From Mycogone perniciosa (Eukaryota > Ascomycota > Sordariomycetes > Hypocreales > Hypocreaceae), in assembly GCA_025331125.1 (NCBI GenBank), contig JAOALB010000008.1, forward strand, positions 124,001 through 188,000: DNA of 64,000 bases, read 5' to 3'. Every line of letters begins with the position of its first letter. The stretch's first letter is position 1. Below the pieces are notes generated by a model. It was not told the origin of the DNA. It did no database searches and saw only the letters and a list, made by a program, of their open reading frames with translations. This document shows positions 20,871 to 30,700 of the stretch, piece by piece. The position numbers and the translations under genes were made by a program.

Positions 20871-22487
20871 CGTAGTACTTCTGCTGCTACTGTTACATCT
20901 ACTTGAATTGTGTGCTCCGTACGGGCATTCCGAAGAGACATGAATGTACTATTGTACTTACTCGTATGTACCCGTATGTGCTCCGTACGCCATACACACA
21001 TCACCGCTCATCACTCCTGTCACAATCCAGTCATTCCAAGGCCAGTTGGACAGTGCGTTCCTTCCTTGGTCTGCGTGCATAGAAGACATGCCTGCCTCTT
21101 ACCCCGGACGTCATGCAAAGAGATCCGCGGCTCACCTTAAGCGGAAATCAAATTTGTTTTTTCTTCTTCTTGCATTCTCTTGGCCAAGCAAACAAGGTTG
21201 ACAGTCATGTCAACTACTATGAGGGAAAAATGCTCATGCACATAGCTTGACGCCACAGACAGGCGCCCGTCACAAGTGCCTCTCCAAAAGGCCCTGCAAA
21301 CTTCAGCTACTATGGAGTCCTATATGATCCCTAATTATTACAACGTCTGGCAAACTCGTCAATTGGTTACGGCATTAATGGATCGACTCTCCTTTGCCTC
21401 TGGACGCACATCTCCGCACCAGAACTGCCTATGTACTCCATATGTACGTTCGGAATGCTATTATTACTAGACTACTTCGTAGATACCCGGTATTTCTCGG
21501 CCAGAGGTAGGCTGTGCTCCTTTTGCTGCATGAACATACATACATGCATGCAGACGCATGAGGCGCGGAACTGGCGGTTCATTAATACAACTTTTGTGCT
21601 GATGGCCATTATACAGATGCTTGGCCGTATTAGACAGACAAGACTCTGAAGCTGCTTATCCCACCATGCTCCGAGATACACGCAACGATGGCGAATCAGA
21701 AACAATGAGGAATCAATATACGAGTAGTCTCCGGGACCTCCCGGCCTCCTGACCGCTGATCCCGTTCCTTTCAGGACGTAAGGGCTCATGTCCTCGTGTT
21801 TTCCACCTCTCATACTCAGCACTTGGACTGGTCGACGAATCCCGCAGTGTCATGTGGTGCCATCCACATCATTCTGTTCTCCCTGACGAGACCCATGTGG
21901 AGGAAAAGAGGGATTTTATCAACTGAAATAAGACACTGAAAGAAGACACTGAATTCACTTCTTTTGCGCCCTTTGACTATCGGAACAGAATGAGGCGTTC
22001 CGTTCCTGGTCGACACGTGGGGCGGACGGATTGTGTACATAACACAATCTGACAAGAACTCAAATGTGGACACAGTCATCGAGATCGCTGATTTTCCAGA
22101 CTTCTTGATTCGTGGAAGACCGATCTTGAACCTTCCAATCTCGCCTTCCCGCCCCCGTCCCGCTTCAGCTCCGTTTTTGGTGCTCCGTACTACTTTGTAC
22201 TCAGTGTGTATTTCTCGGAATGAGTCCGAAGACTGCGATCTCGATGTTGTGAGACACTGGGCCTCGGTGACCAAAGCAGTGCTTGGGCAAAATCAAACTC
22301 CCCCCCGATTCCTCTCCTCGCTAGAATGGGGTAAACTGAACAACGCATAGGTGGGCACATGATCCCTTTCTCTCATTTGCATGTCCTTACAAGGGTTCAT
22401 GGGCCAACCGGGATGCAATACTTGGCAACCCAAGACAACATCCCGACGCTATCACGATGGTCGACCGCCCTCTCCAAATCGGACCGG

Positions 22488-22509
22488 CCCGATCGATCGA
22501 TCGATCGAT
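22488..22509. repeat. (GATC)n microsatellite
   Basis: About five GATC units in intergenic DNA. Confidence 0.9.
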
Positions 22510-23128
22510 ACACTCATTTGAAGTGCCCAGTCTCAGCAATCACATACATGCTGTTACATACATACATACTAGGTACACTTGGTTGGGCGTCCAGAGTACC
22601 TATGTACTAGTGGTTATAGGGAGGCTTGGATGCAACATGTGGGTGTTCAGGCTGGGCTGCAGCAAACAAGCCATGGATGTGATTGACGCCACCTGTCATT
22701 ACTACTGAGTGCCCCTTACCTGTCATGTTGTTCCCGTCCCTTGCCCCTGGAGACAGGCAGCAGGGGCTGACGGGAGGCTGAACTGACAGATGGTTGACAA
22801 GTACAAATGCGATCCCGATGCGCAACATGGCCGCCGCCACGAAGAGATTTCCCCTAATGGTCCCCCAATTCCCCTGCCTATTCCTTGTAAACGCCTCGTT
22901 CGCCGGAATAGTCTACATGTATCTTCCAACTGGGTTGACTGACTGGTCCTGAAAGCCCAATTATAATCGCAATAACAAAGTAAAAGAAGTTGGAGAGAAA
23001 TGCCGTCTCATTTTCCATCCCTGCCCTGGGGGAGACGGTAGTACGAGAGTTGTGATACGAGTTTTTTTCATGAATTTTTCTCATGTCGCCATGAGCATCC
23101 TCGAATCTCTGCTCCGCAAGCGTTAGGC

Positions 23129-25038
23129 TTACTTCCGGTTCGGCACCGGTGGCGGCCCCATCTTCGTAGCTCCGGTGTCGACCCGCTTCGACGCCGGCAT
23201 ATCCGGGACCCTGAACCCTCCGTTGCCGACCTGTGTAAAGGTACCGCCCTTGAACCAGCGGTCCTCCTCTGCCTTGCGCTTCTTGTTGAGCTGGGCTTGA
23301 ACCTTGGGATCGACAAGCTCCAAACCCTGGACAGGGGTGAAAGCCAACGACGATTGTGTGCCTGTTGCGGAACCAACAGTGCTTCCCACCCCAGAGGTCC
23401 GGAGCCCCTTGCCGCGAAGATCAATTCCGGGAGCCTGGCCAAAGCCACCAATTGACGAGGCCGCGCCACCCACCGTGCTGGCTCCTCCCCAGCCCTTGCT
23501 CTTGGCCCCAAGCTTCGCTCGCGTACGTTGATCGACTTGCATGCCCCGGATTCTGCCGTCGTTGGCCTGGCCTATCATGCCCATGCCCACGGTGCCCTCT
23601 CCGGTGCCGTAGCCAACTTCCTTCTCCTCCCTGCCAAAGGCCATGCGATTCTGCGCCTTGCGAAGGTCTGTCATGGCGAGTGCTTCTTTGGCCTTTCTAG
23701 CTCTGCGGCCTCCTCGCTTCCGGGCTGGCTTGTCATCTGGGACGGGCAGTGCCCGTTGACCCTTGTTTGGTGGCGGTTCCGTAAGTTTTTCTAGCCTTTC
23801 CAGGCAGGCGGATTTCAACTGTTCGCCAGTGGATCCGTCAGCACTCGAATGGATGCGATCAACTCGGGCTGCCAAGACGAGCTTCGCTGCGACGATTCTC
23901 ATCGCCTGCTTCTTCAGGTCGTTTGGTATACCTCGGATGATTTCCGAGTTGTAGAGATAGCCCTGTTGACGAATACCAATATTCGTCGCGAGGCCTGCCT
24001 GCCTCTTCTTGGAGCCCCACGATGGAATATTGCAAGCTGGTGTCTTGGACAAACCCGTCAGACCACCTGCTGCGTTGAGTAGTTGCGCCGCCGTGAGTGA
24101 CCCAATAAGAACAGTCAAGTTGGGCGCAAATAGGTTCATGCGTGATTGCACGTATTCCGTAAGAGTCTGTTTTGCCTTGTTGAGCGAGATGACCATATCA
24201 CACGCCTGGCGCACTCGATGCAACTCTTCTGCGGACATTTCCTGGCCCTTGGAGGTCGTTGCTTCTACAGTGACAATCATGAGCGAAGGGCCATCAAGAA
24301 CAGCCTTGAGGCCAACGCCGAGAGGGTTCTCTGTAGATGTCTGTAGAGCTTTGATACTCTCCGAGTCCATCGGTCCGTTTCCAATGATGGCTACCACCTT
24401 GGCATACTCAAGCGGCGTCGTGACTAGTCGTTCTAATTCGGGGAAGCGTGTCGAGTAGTGATCGCGGATGAATTTGTGCACCAGTACCACCTCTCCATCT
24501 ATCATCGTCGACAGACTGTTGGACTGCGTCAACAGGTGGTACTCTGGGTGGTCTTCAATGTTTCCGACGTTCGTCTGGTGCGTCGTGGGCTGGGACTGGT
24601 AATGGGCAATTTTCTACAGCGGTTCGGACCAAACACGTCAGGGCTAATCCTCAACAGAATAGATGTAAACAAGCCATTCAAATAGAAAAGGCCGAATGTC
24701 TGGAGCAAAGGGGGGAGGGCGAGAGGGAGTGTACTAACCTCAAGGACTGGCTCCAGCGTCTGCATCAGGCTGGCCACGCTGCGCACGTCTTTCACGGTGC
24801 CGAGCTGCATCTTCTCGACTTTTGCCTTTGTCGCCTCTGTATCTTCTATGTCTTCCATGGCATTTTGCTCATCGTCTTCGCCATCGCCATTGTTGTCGTC
24901 GTCATCGCCGTCCACGTCCATGGCGTCGCGGTCGCCATTTGTTTTTTCTGTATGCACGAGGCCATCGTTCTCCAGGTCCTCCGCCTCGTCCCCTGAGCTT
25001 CCGAAGTCGTTGAGCAGGTCGTCAGCGACTGTCGACAT
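23129..25038 (-). CDS. prp31: U4/U6 snRNP splicing factor Prp31
   Basis: Prp31 binds the U4 5' stem-loop with Snu13 (15.5K) and holds the U4/U6-U5 tri-snRNP together. Two exons, 25038-24739 and 24613-23129, encode 594 residues. The N-terminal 75 residues are strongly acidic (runs of Asp/Glu). Next comes the NOSIC-type helical part, then the Nop domain: GLKAVLDGPSLMIVTVEATTS, ...LTVLIGSLTAAQLLNAAGGL and NIPSWGSKKRQ are signature Prp31 segments. The C-terminal Prp31 region contains KGQRALPVPDDKPARKRGGR, the KAQNRMAFG motif and the GLELVDP element. The intron (24614-24738, 125 nt) falls after residue 100 and restores the KIAHYQ segment in frame. It is divergent from clf1, another splicing gene, with 325 bp between the starts. 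Confidence 0.97.
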
Positions 25039-25363
25039 GGTGACGGCTGTTTCTACTTTTGCGTCCCTTTCGCAAAGACGGAGAGCCGATAGGTGGTTGG
25101 TTGTTTGCGACGAGTCGTGAATGGGTGAGGTTATGGATTTATTTTGTTAGGCTGCGAGCTTGCTTACCAGCTGCTGCGAGGCTGAGAGCGACGCCACAGT
25201 GCAAAATGGTCTGTGCGCCACACGGAGCAAATCTTATCGCCTGATAAGCCACACCAAATTTCGAGCCTCGCCTGCAGTAGGACAGCAAAGTCAACACACC
25301 TATTGCCGTCTGTCATTGCGTTCCATCCGCCTCCATTCGCTCGACCCTACAGCATCATCCATC
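25039..25363. promoter_or_regulatory. Shared bidirectional promoter of prp31 and clf1
   Basis: The 325 bp between the two ATG codons must hold both promoters. No TATA box is evident, in keeping with housekeeping genes. Two GATA cores face each other near the clf1 side (listed separately). An open frame continues upstream of the clf1 ATG but starts only at non-ATG codons and has no family similarity. Confidence 0.75.
25233..25248. promoter_or_regulatory. Facing pair of GATA sites
   Basis: CTTATC-GCCT-GATAAG gives two inverted GATAAG cores four bases apart. Fungal GATA factors such as AreA/NIT2 bind HGATAR and favour paired sites. Function here is inferred. Confidence 0.45.
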
Positions 25364-27412
25364 ATGGAGTCGACGCGTGGCCCCCCGAGGGTCAAAAACA
25401 AGGCCGCTGCGCCGATTCAGATCAGCGCAGAGCAGCTTCTGCGAGAGGCTGTTGACCGGCAGGAGGTTTCGATTCAGGCCCCCACGCAGCGGTTTGCCGA
25501 CCTCGAGGAACTCCACGAGTATCAGGGTCGGAAGCGCAAGGAATTCGAGGACTATGTCAGGCGGAACCGCATGAAACTCAGCAACTGGTTGCAATACTCG
25601 CAATGGGAACTGGAACAGAAGGAGTTTGCACGCGCTCGATCCGTGTTCGAGCGCTGTCTCGATGCCCACCCCAACGATGTCCAGGTATGGACGCGATATA
25701 TCGAGGCCGAGATGAAGTCAAGGAACATCAACCATGCGCGGAACTTGCTTGATCGTGCGGTCACGCGACTACCCCGGGTCGACAAGTTGTGGTACAAATA
25801 TGTGTACATGGAGGAGATGCTGGGCAATGTGCCTGGAACGCGGCAGGTCTTTGACCGGTGGATGCAATGGCAGCCAGATGAGGCAGCATGGAGCTCGTAC
25901 ATCAAGCTGGAAAAGAGATATGGCGAGTTTGAGAGGGCACGCGACATCTTCCGCACTTTTACGATGGTGCACCCCGAGCCACGAAACTGGATAAAATGGG
26001 CCAAGTTCGAGGAGGAGTTTGGAACGAGTGATCTAGTGCGTGAGGTTTTTGGGCTTGCTGTTGAAGCACTGGGTGACAAATTCGTTGACGAGAAACTCTT
26101 CATCGCCTATGCCAGATTCGAAGCCAAGTTGAAGGAGTACGAACGAGCTCGTGCGATTTACAAGTACGCTCTCGACCGCTTGCCACGATCCAAGTCTAGA
26201 TTACTACACAAGGCATATACGACATTTGAAAAGCAGTTTGGTGACGAGGACGGAGTTGAGGATGTTGTTTTGGCGAAGAGACGTGTGTACTACGAGGAGC
26301 AGGTCCGCGAGAACCCCAAGAATTACGATGCCTGGTTTGATTTCGCCGGGTTGGAGGAAACATCTCGAGATGCGGACCGCGTGCGAGACGTCTATGAGCG
26401 AGCGATTGCCCAAATACCACCGACCCAGGAGAAGCGACATTGGCGCAGATACATCTATCTCTGGGTATTCTATGCTGTTTGGGAGGAGCTCGAGGGTCAG
26501 GATATTGAGCGTGCGCGACAAATATACAACACCTGCCTGGGGCTAATACCCCATAAGAAGTTCACGTTTGCCAAGATTTGGCTACTCGCAGCGCAATTCG
26601 AAGTCCGGCAGGGAGAGCTCACAGCGGCGCGGAAGCTGCTGGGACGTGCCATTGGCATGTGCCCCAAGGACAAGCTTTTCAACGGCTACATTGACGTCGA
26701 ACGGAAGCTGTTCGAGTTTGTGCGCTGCCGAACGCTCTATGAGAAACACATCGAGTTCAACCCAACGAACTGCCAGACGTGGATCAAATTCGCAGAACTG
26801 GAGCGTGGCCTGGACGACCTCGACCGCACGAGGGGCATTTTTGAATTGGCAGTAGGCCAGCCGCAACTCGACATGCCGGAACTTCTGTGGAAAGCCTACA
26901 TCGACTTTGAAGAGGAAGAGGGTGAATATGAGAGGACACGTGAGCTCTACGAGCGACTGCTCGAGAAGACAGACCACGTCAAAGTCTGGATCAGCTATGC
27001 ACACTTCGAAATCAACATCCCCGAGGACGACGAACAAGAAGAAGAGGAGGAGGCAGAAGATCAACCCGTCAGCGACGAAGCCAAGGCCCGCGCGCGCAAG
27101 GTCTTCCAGCGTGCGCACAAGAGCATGCGCGACAAGGATCTCAAAGAGGAGCGCGTGTCCCTGCTCAATGCCTGGCTATCGTTCGAGCGCACGCACGGCA
27201 CGTCTGAAGACGTCGGGGCCGTGCAGAAGCAGATGCCGCGCAAGGTCAAGCGCCGCAGGCTGGTGGAGGATGGCAGCGGCGAGGATACGTACGAGGAGTA
27301 CTTTGACTACATCTTCCCTGCGGATGACCAGCAGGCCAAGAATTTGTCCAACATCATGGCTCTGGCGCAGAAGTGGAAGCAGACGGGAGGAGACTTGTCC
27401 GGCGCCTCATGA
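25364..27412 (+). CDS. clf1: Pre-mRNA splicing factor Clf1 (Syf3/crooked neck)
   Basis: A scaffold of the NineTeen complex that joins the spliceosome as it is activated. A single exon encodes 682 residues, the usual Clf1 length (about 690). From residue 40 to 620 the protein is a series of HAT (half-a-TPR) repeats, each with the W...Y..FE pattern: NWLQYSQWELEQKEFARARS, VWTRYIEAEMKSRNINHARN, LWYKYVYMEEMLGNVPGTRQ, NWIKWAKFEEEFG and so on. The opening RPPRVKNKAAAPIQIS-type leader (here RGPPRVKNKAAAPIQIS) followed by QISAEQLLREA is diagnostic of Clf1. An acidic run near residue 550-563 (EDDEQEEEEEAED) separates the last repeats from the EEYFDYIFPADD tail. The ATG at 25364 begins the family's normal N-terminus. 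Confidence 0.97.
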   Translation: MESTRGPPRVKNKAAAPIQISAEQLLREAVDRQEVSIQAPTQRFADLEELHEYQGRKRKEFEDYVRRNRMKLSNWLQYSQWELEQKEFARARSVFERCLDAHPNDVQVWTRYIEAEMKSRNINHARNLLDRAVTRLPRVDKLWYKYVYMEEMLGNVPGTRQVFDRWMQWQPDEAAWSSYIKLEKRYGEFERARDIFRTFTMVHPEPRNWIKWAKFEEEFGTSDLVREVFGLAVEALGDKFVDEKLFIAYARFEAKLKEYERARAIYKYALDRLPRSKSRLLHKAYTTFEKQFGDEDGVEDVVLAKRRVYYEEQVRENPKNYDAWFDFAGLEETSRDADRVRDVYERAIAQIPPTQEKRHWRRYIYLWVFYAVWEELEGQDIERARQIYNTCLGLIPHKKFTFAKIWLLAAQFEVRQGELTAARKLLGRAIGMCPKDKLFNGYIDVERKLFEFVRCRTLYEKHIEFNPTNCQTWIKFAELERGLDDLDRTRGIFELAVGQPQLDMPELLWKAYIDFEEEEGEYERTRELYERLLEKTDHVKVWISYAHFEINIPEDDEQEEEEEAEDQPVSDEAKARARKVFQRAHKSMRDKDLKEERVSLLNAWLSFERTHGTSEDVGAVQKQMPRKVKRRRLVEDGSGEDTYEEYFDYIFPADDQQAKNLSNIMALAQKWKQTGGDLSGAS

Positions 27413-28636
27413 AGCCGGCTGCTCTGCTTATGGCCTCTCTCTGCGGGTGTTGTCTAGCTGTATCTCTATATTTTCTCTAATTAATGTTTCCCCACCAGTG
27501 TCCTTTTGGTTTGTCTCTTGGGGAGATGCAGTATGAACGGCTGTGGAAGCGGTGGATGATATCCGGCTTAGTTCAGGAATATGAGAGGAATGGATCTTCG
27601 GAACTACGTCACAGCTCGGGTGGTGGAGTACGACAAGACGGACAGTCGGGTCGGGTCGGGTCACCGTTTCAGTCAGAAATGGTGTTAGTATGGAGCAAGC
27701 CTGTGATGTCATGAATTTTATGCACGATGAGTTCAGGGCATTTCATAGCCATAGGTTGAAAATTGTATAGATCAGCATCTACAAGTACTTGCAACATTGA
27801 TGGATGATATTGTGGAAGACATAATAAATCTATCGTCGTCATCAACTGTCATGATTCGTTAGCTGATTCATGTCATACGTTGCTAGAAAAAAGCTCATCA
27901 TGTCCAAGGAGATCGCCCTCAACCGGTTTTCCCAACTCATATGCTCGTCATGCCCTCTAGATCCACCTATCACATCATCATTCGTCCACACGCAAATCCA
28001 TCTTCAATCAGTATCGTGATCGTCAATCCACGCCCCCCCCCCTTTCGCAACCTGCTCTAGTCCGTTATTCCGTCGAAACAGCTCTCGTCGTGGCACACAT
28101 GTATGCATTCGCCCACACTCCGGCTTCTTTTCTGAGAAAGGACGCTCGTCTCATGTACCTTGTTTGATGCGCCCATTCCTGATCTCATCCTCTCAAAATC
28201 GTTCCTTTTGACTTGTTCTTCGGGGGTAGAACATGCACGCCCTATCTCTTAATATCGTCGGCGATCTGTAGTAATTCATTCCTTATTAGTCATTTATCCT
28301 CAATCATGTGAAAGAAAATGTTGAAAGTAAGGGTAGTTAAGCGTTTGGCTCAATCTATATAGTGCCGAGCTCTTGTGGGTGACATTCCACGCAACACACA
28401 AAGTCTTCCTTTCTATTCCCCCCTTTCCTTTTGAGTCAAGCAGAAGATATTTCTGAGTAGATGTCAAGGGGCAAGGTTTCCATCAAAGTTGTTGATGAAT
28501 GCAGGTCCTTCCACAACAGAAAGCTTGTAGAGAAGTGGGCCGTGTAGCGACACCTGCCGCTTTGCAAGGAATGCGTGAGACGGCATCCAAGGCAATGCTG
28601 GTGCATTAAGATTTATGCAAGGAGAGGCTAGGTAGA
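27413..28636. other. Intergenic between convergent genes
   Basis: 3' flanks of clf1 and the DUF3824 gene. It is AT-rich with no gene. It has a short (TCGGG)3 repeat at about 27645-27660 and a C9 run near 28032; neither resembles telomeric TTAGGG. Confidence 0.55.
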
Positions 28637-30700
28637 TCAGCTCGAAGATCTTCGCCTGTCTCCAAGCTTCTTGCGTCTTTCCAGTCGCTTCTCGTGACGG
28701 CGTGCCTTCTCCACATTAAACTCTTTGCAATCATGTGTGATCTGCTTAGCCCCTTTGAACTCCCCAAGGGCGCCCTTGATGCCCAGGGCGGCAATGCCAA
28801 CAGAAGCGGTATCCTGGATGATGGCCTTCGCCCTGAGCTTCTTTGCTTCTTTGGGGCTAAGGAGTCCCTCCTTGACGGCCTTTTGTCTTGCTTGTCTCTT
28901 CTCCATGCTTTGGTAGACCCCGTGTGCTGCGTGAACGGTGGCGATGGCCGCAAGGCCCGTAGTCAAAATTTGCTTACCTTTCATTTTCTTGGCCCTCTTC
29001 TCATCCTCGGAAGAGTCACCGAGATCCGATCCAGATCCGTAGCCAGACCGACCATCTCCCCGACGGGGACGATCCTGGGTGCGGTCTCTAGATTGGTCAC
29101 GACCCTTGCTGCGATATGCATGGTCGTTTTCGTACTCTCGGCTGCGTCCGTACCCTCTATCATCATCATATATGTGGTCATCATCATCCCGCCGCTGAGA
29201 TCGGCGAGAGCTACGATCATCGTAGTCATCGTAATCACGGCGTCGATGCTCATCGGCAGCCACCAAGGCGCCACCGCCAATACCCAGTTTGGCCAGGCTG
29301 TTGCGAGCCTTGTCGACAATGCTGCGGCTCCGGCTGCGCTCACGACGGTCATCCCGTGAAGGGCTTCGAGAGTCGTAACTCCCACGACCGCGGCTACGAG
29401 ACCTCGAGCGATCCAGAACCTTCTTAGCACCAATCGCACCCAAGCCAGCAGTAGCAAGGGCTGCAAGGCCAGTCCCGCCGCCGCCGCCGCCACCGCGTGA
29501 TCGAGCGCGAGAGCGAGAGCGGCTCCTGCCGGTAACGCGATCCTCCTCGATGTCACTCTTGGATCCGTTAATCAGGCGATTGCCCACTAGACCGCCAATG
29601 ACGGACTCAGCAAGACCCAACTTGCCATGCTCTGAACCGTGAGCAGCGTCCACGGTAGCAGCACCGGCTGCAGCGGTAAGAATGCGCTTTGTCTTCTCTC
29701 CCCTCCAGCCGCCTGGCTCCTTGGCCACACGGAAAGCTTCAGTGGCTCCAGCGAGGAGAGATGCCATGGCGGCCTTTTGGACCTTGTTGGCACCCTTACC
29801 ACTTCGGGAACCCGAACGGGAACGGCGTGAAGGGGTAGGGCTACCACCTCGGCTTCGAGTATCAGACCGCTTGTCATCACCACCACCGCCTGTGAGGGTC
29901 TTCACGGCAGCTCCAAGACCAGTAGCCGCCAAGGCACTCTCGAGGAAGTTCTTGTGACCCTTCTTCTCCTTAGAGTCGCTCTCATCATCGTCGGAGTAGT
30001 ATTCACCAACTTGACCGTCCCGACCACGGTGGAGGATATAGTTGGCTTTTTTGTCCTTCTTGGCTTGTTGTTTGCTGTAATACTCAGCACCCTGGTAGGC
30101 GGCGAGAGCACCAAAACCTGCAAGGGCTGCGGAGGACAACGGATCGCGGCGTATTTCCGTTCCGTCCCCTTTGGCTTCACGGCGGTCGTAGAGTTCCTTG
30201 CCGCCTACAAGGAGTGCGGCGCCGGCGACAGCAGCGATAATTTTGTCCTGGGTAGATAGGGTCTTGTGGTGCTTGGGCTTCCGCTCGCGCTCACGTTCTC
30301 GCTCACGTTCTCGCTCACGTTCTCGCTCTCTTTCTCTTTCTCGCTCTCGATCGTCATCTCCATAGTAGCTGCTGCCGCCTCGCCTTGAGTGGTTATCGTA
30401 GTCGCGTTCATAGCGCGGTTCAAGGCGCCGTCCATGAGTGCGGCGATATTCGAAGTCCTCTTCGTAATAGCCTGGCTCAGCGGAGCGGGCTCGACGAACA
30501 TCTCGGGGTGGGGGGAGGCTTTGGCGTGGCTCCCCGACAGAAAGATTGCTGTCGCGGGGATGGGGATAGGGATGTGCAACAAGCTCGCGGTTTGGGGTGA
30601 GCCTGCCGTAAGCATCGAAATATCGAGGGTCGCGGTCATCTACAGCCTCCTCCCGCAAGTAGCGACGGGAGTCCCAACTGTAGGGATCGTGGCTCGCCAT
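28637..30700 (-). CDS. DUF3824-type low-complexity protein
   Basis: A single exon for 687 residues of a fungal family of unknown function (DUF3824, PF12868-like). The N-terminus is Tyr/Asp/Arg-rich and contains an Arg-Glu dipeptide run (residues 117-140) encoded by a 12-bp DNA repeat. Then come spaced hydrophobic glycine-alanine segments that look like glycine zippers: IIAAVAGAALLVGGKELYDR, LAGFGALAAYQGAEYYSK, LAATGLGAAVKTLTGG, LLAGATEAFRVAKEPGGW and others, separated by RS-rich and KD-rich linkers. Such segments may insert into or associate with membranes or mediate self-association; this is inference. The DUF assignment rests on the family's characteristic RS-rich linker and glycine-zipper pattern. 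The ATG at 30700 begins the frame; no intron is needed. Confidence 0.82.
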   Translation of the reverse strand: MASHDPYSWDSRRYLREEAVDDRDPRYFDAYGRLTPNRELVAHPYPHPRDSNLSVGEPRQSLPPPRDVRRARSAEPGYYEEDFEYRRTHGRRLEPRYERDYDNHSRRGGSSYYGDDDRERERERERERERERERERERERKPKHHKTLSTQDKIIAAVAGAALLVGGKELYDRREAKGDGTEIRRDPLSSAALAGFGALAAYQGAEYYSKQQAKKDKKANYILHRGRDGQVGEYYSDDDESDSKEKKGHKNFLESALAATGLGAAVKTLTGGGGDDKRSDTRSRGGSPTPSRRSRSGSRSGKGANKVQKAAMASLLAGATEAFRVAKEPGGWRGEKTKRILTAAAGAATVDAAHGSEHGKLGLAESVIGGLVGNRLINGSKSDIEEDRVTGRSRSRSRARSRGGGGGGGTGLAALATAGLGAIGAKKVLDRSRSRSRGRGSYDSRSPSRDDRRERSRSRSIVDKARNSLAKLGIGGGALVAADEHRRRDYDDYDDRSSRRSQRRDDDDHIYDDDRGYGRSREYENDHAYRSKGRDQSRDRTQDRPRRGDGRSGYGSGSDLGDSSEDEKRAKKMKGKQILTTGLAAIATVHAAHGVYQSMEKRQARQKAVKEGLLSPKEAKKLRAKAIIQDTASVGIAALGIKGALGEFKGAKQITHDCKEFNVEKARRHEKRLERRKKLGDRRRSSS
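30281..30350. repeat. Coding microsatellite for Arg-Glu repeats
   Basis: Copies of CTCACGTTCTCG and CTCTTTCTCG; read on the minus strand they encode the RERERE run. Such repeats often vary in length between strains. Confidence 0.9.

Larger units (their letters stand above)
15570..23128. other. Gene-poor stretch, 7.6 kb
   Basis: No open frame here has the composition or family similarity of a real gene; the longest (15758-16564 minus, 20357-21004 minus, 16335-16961 plus) are driven by GA or GC repeats. The first kilobase is presumably the promoter and leader of the C2H2 regulator. The rest holds microsatellites, homopolymer runs and many TACTCCGTA-type words, including an 18-bp perfect palindrome. 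I see no transposase, reverse transcriptase, long terminal repeat or tRNA. A noncoding RNA cannot be excluded. Confidence 0.6.

Noticed and set aside
20357..21004. 215-codon open frame on the minus strand
   Set aside because: It crosses A-rich and C-rich tracts and several intergenic palindromic words; the composition is not coding-like.
21816..22274. 152-codon open frame on the minus strand
   Set aside because: No motif and no splice partner; it is consistent with chance in a 7.6-kb gap.
23304..24458. Several plus-strand open frames across prp31
   Set aside because: They are shadows of the well-supported minus-strand Prp31 exon.
25160..25363. N-terminal extension of clf1
   Set aside because: The frame is open, but there is no ATG before 25364 and the family's normal N-terminus starts there.
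27645..27660. Telomere-like repeat
   Set aside because: The unit is TCGGG, three copies only, not TTAGGG; it lies in an ordinary 3' flank.
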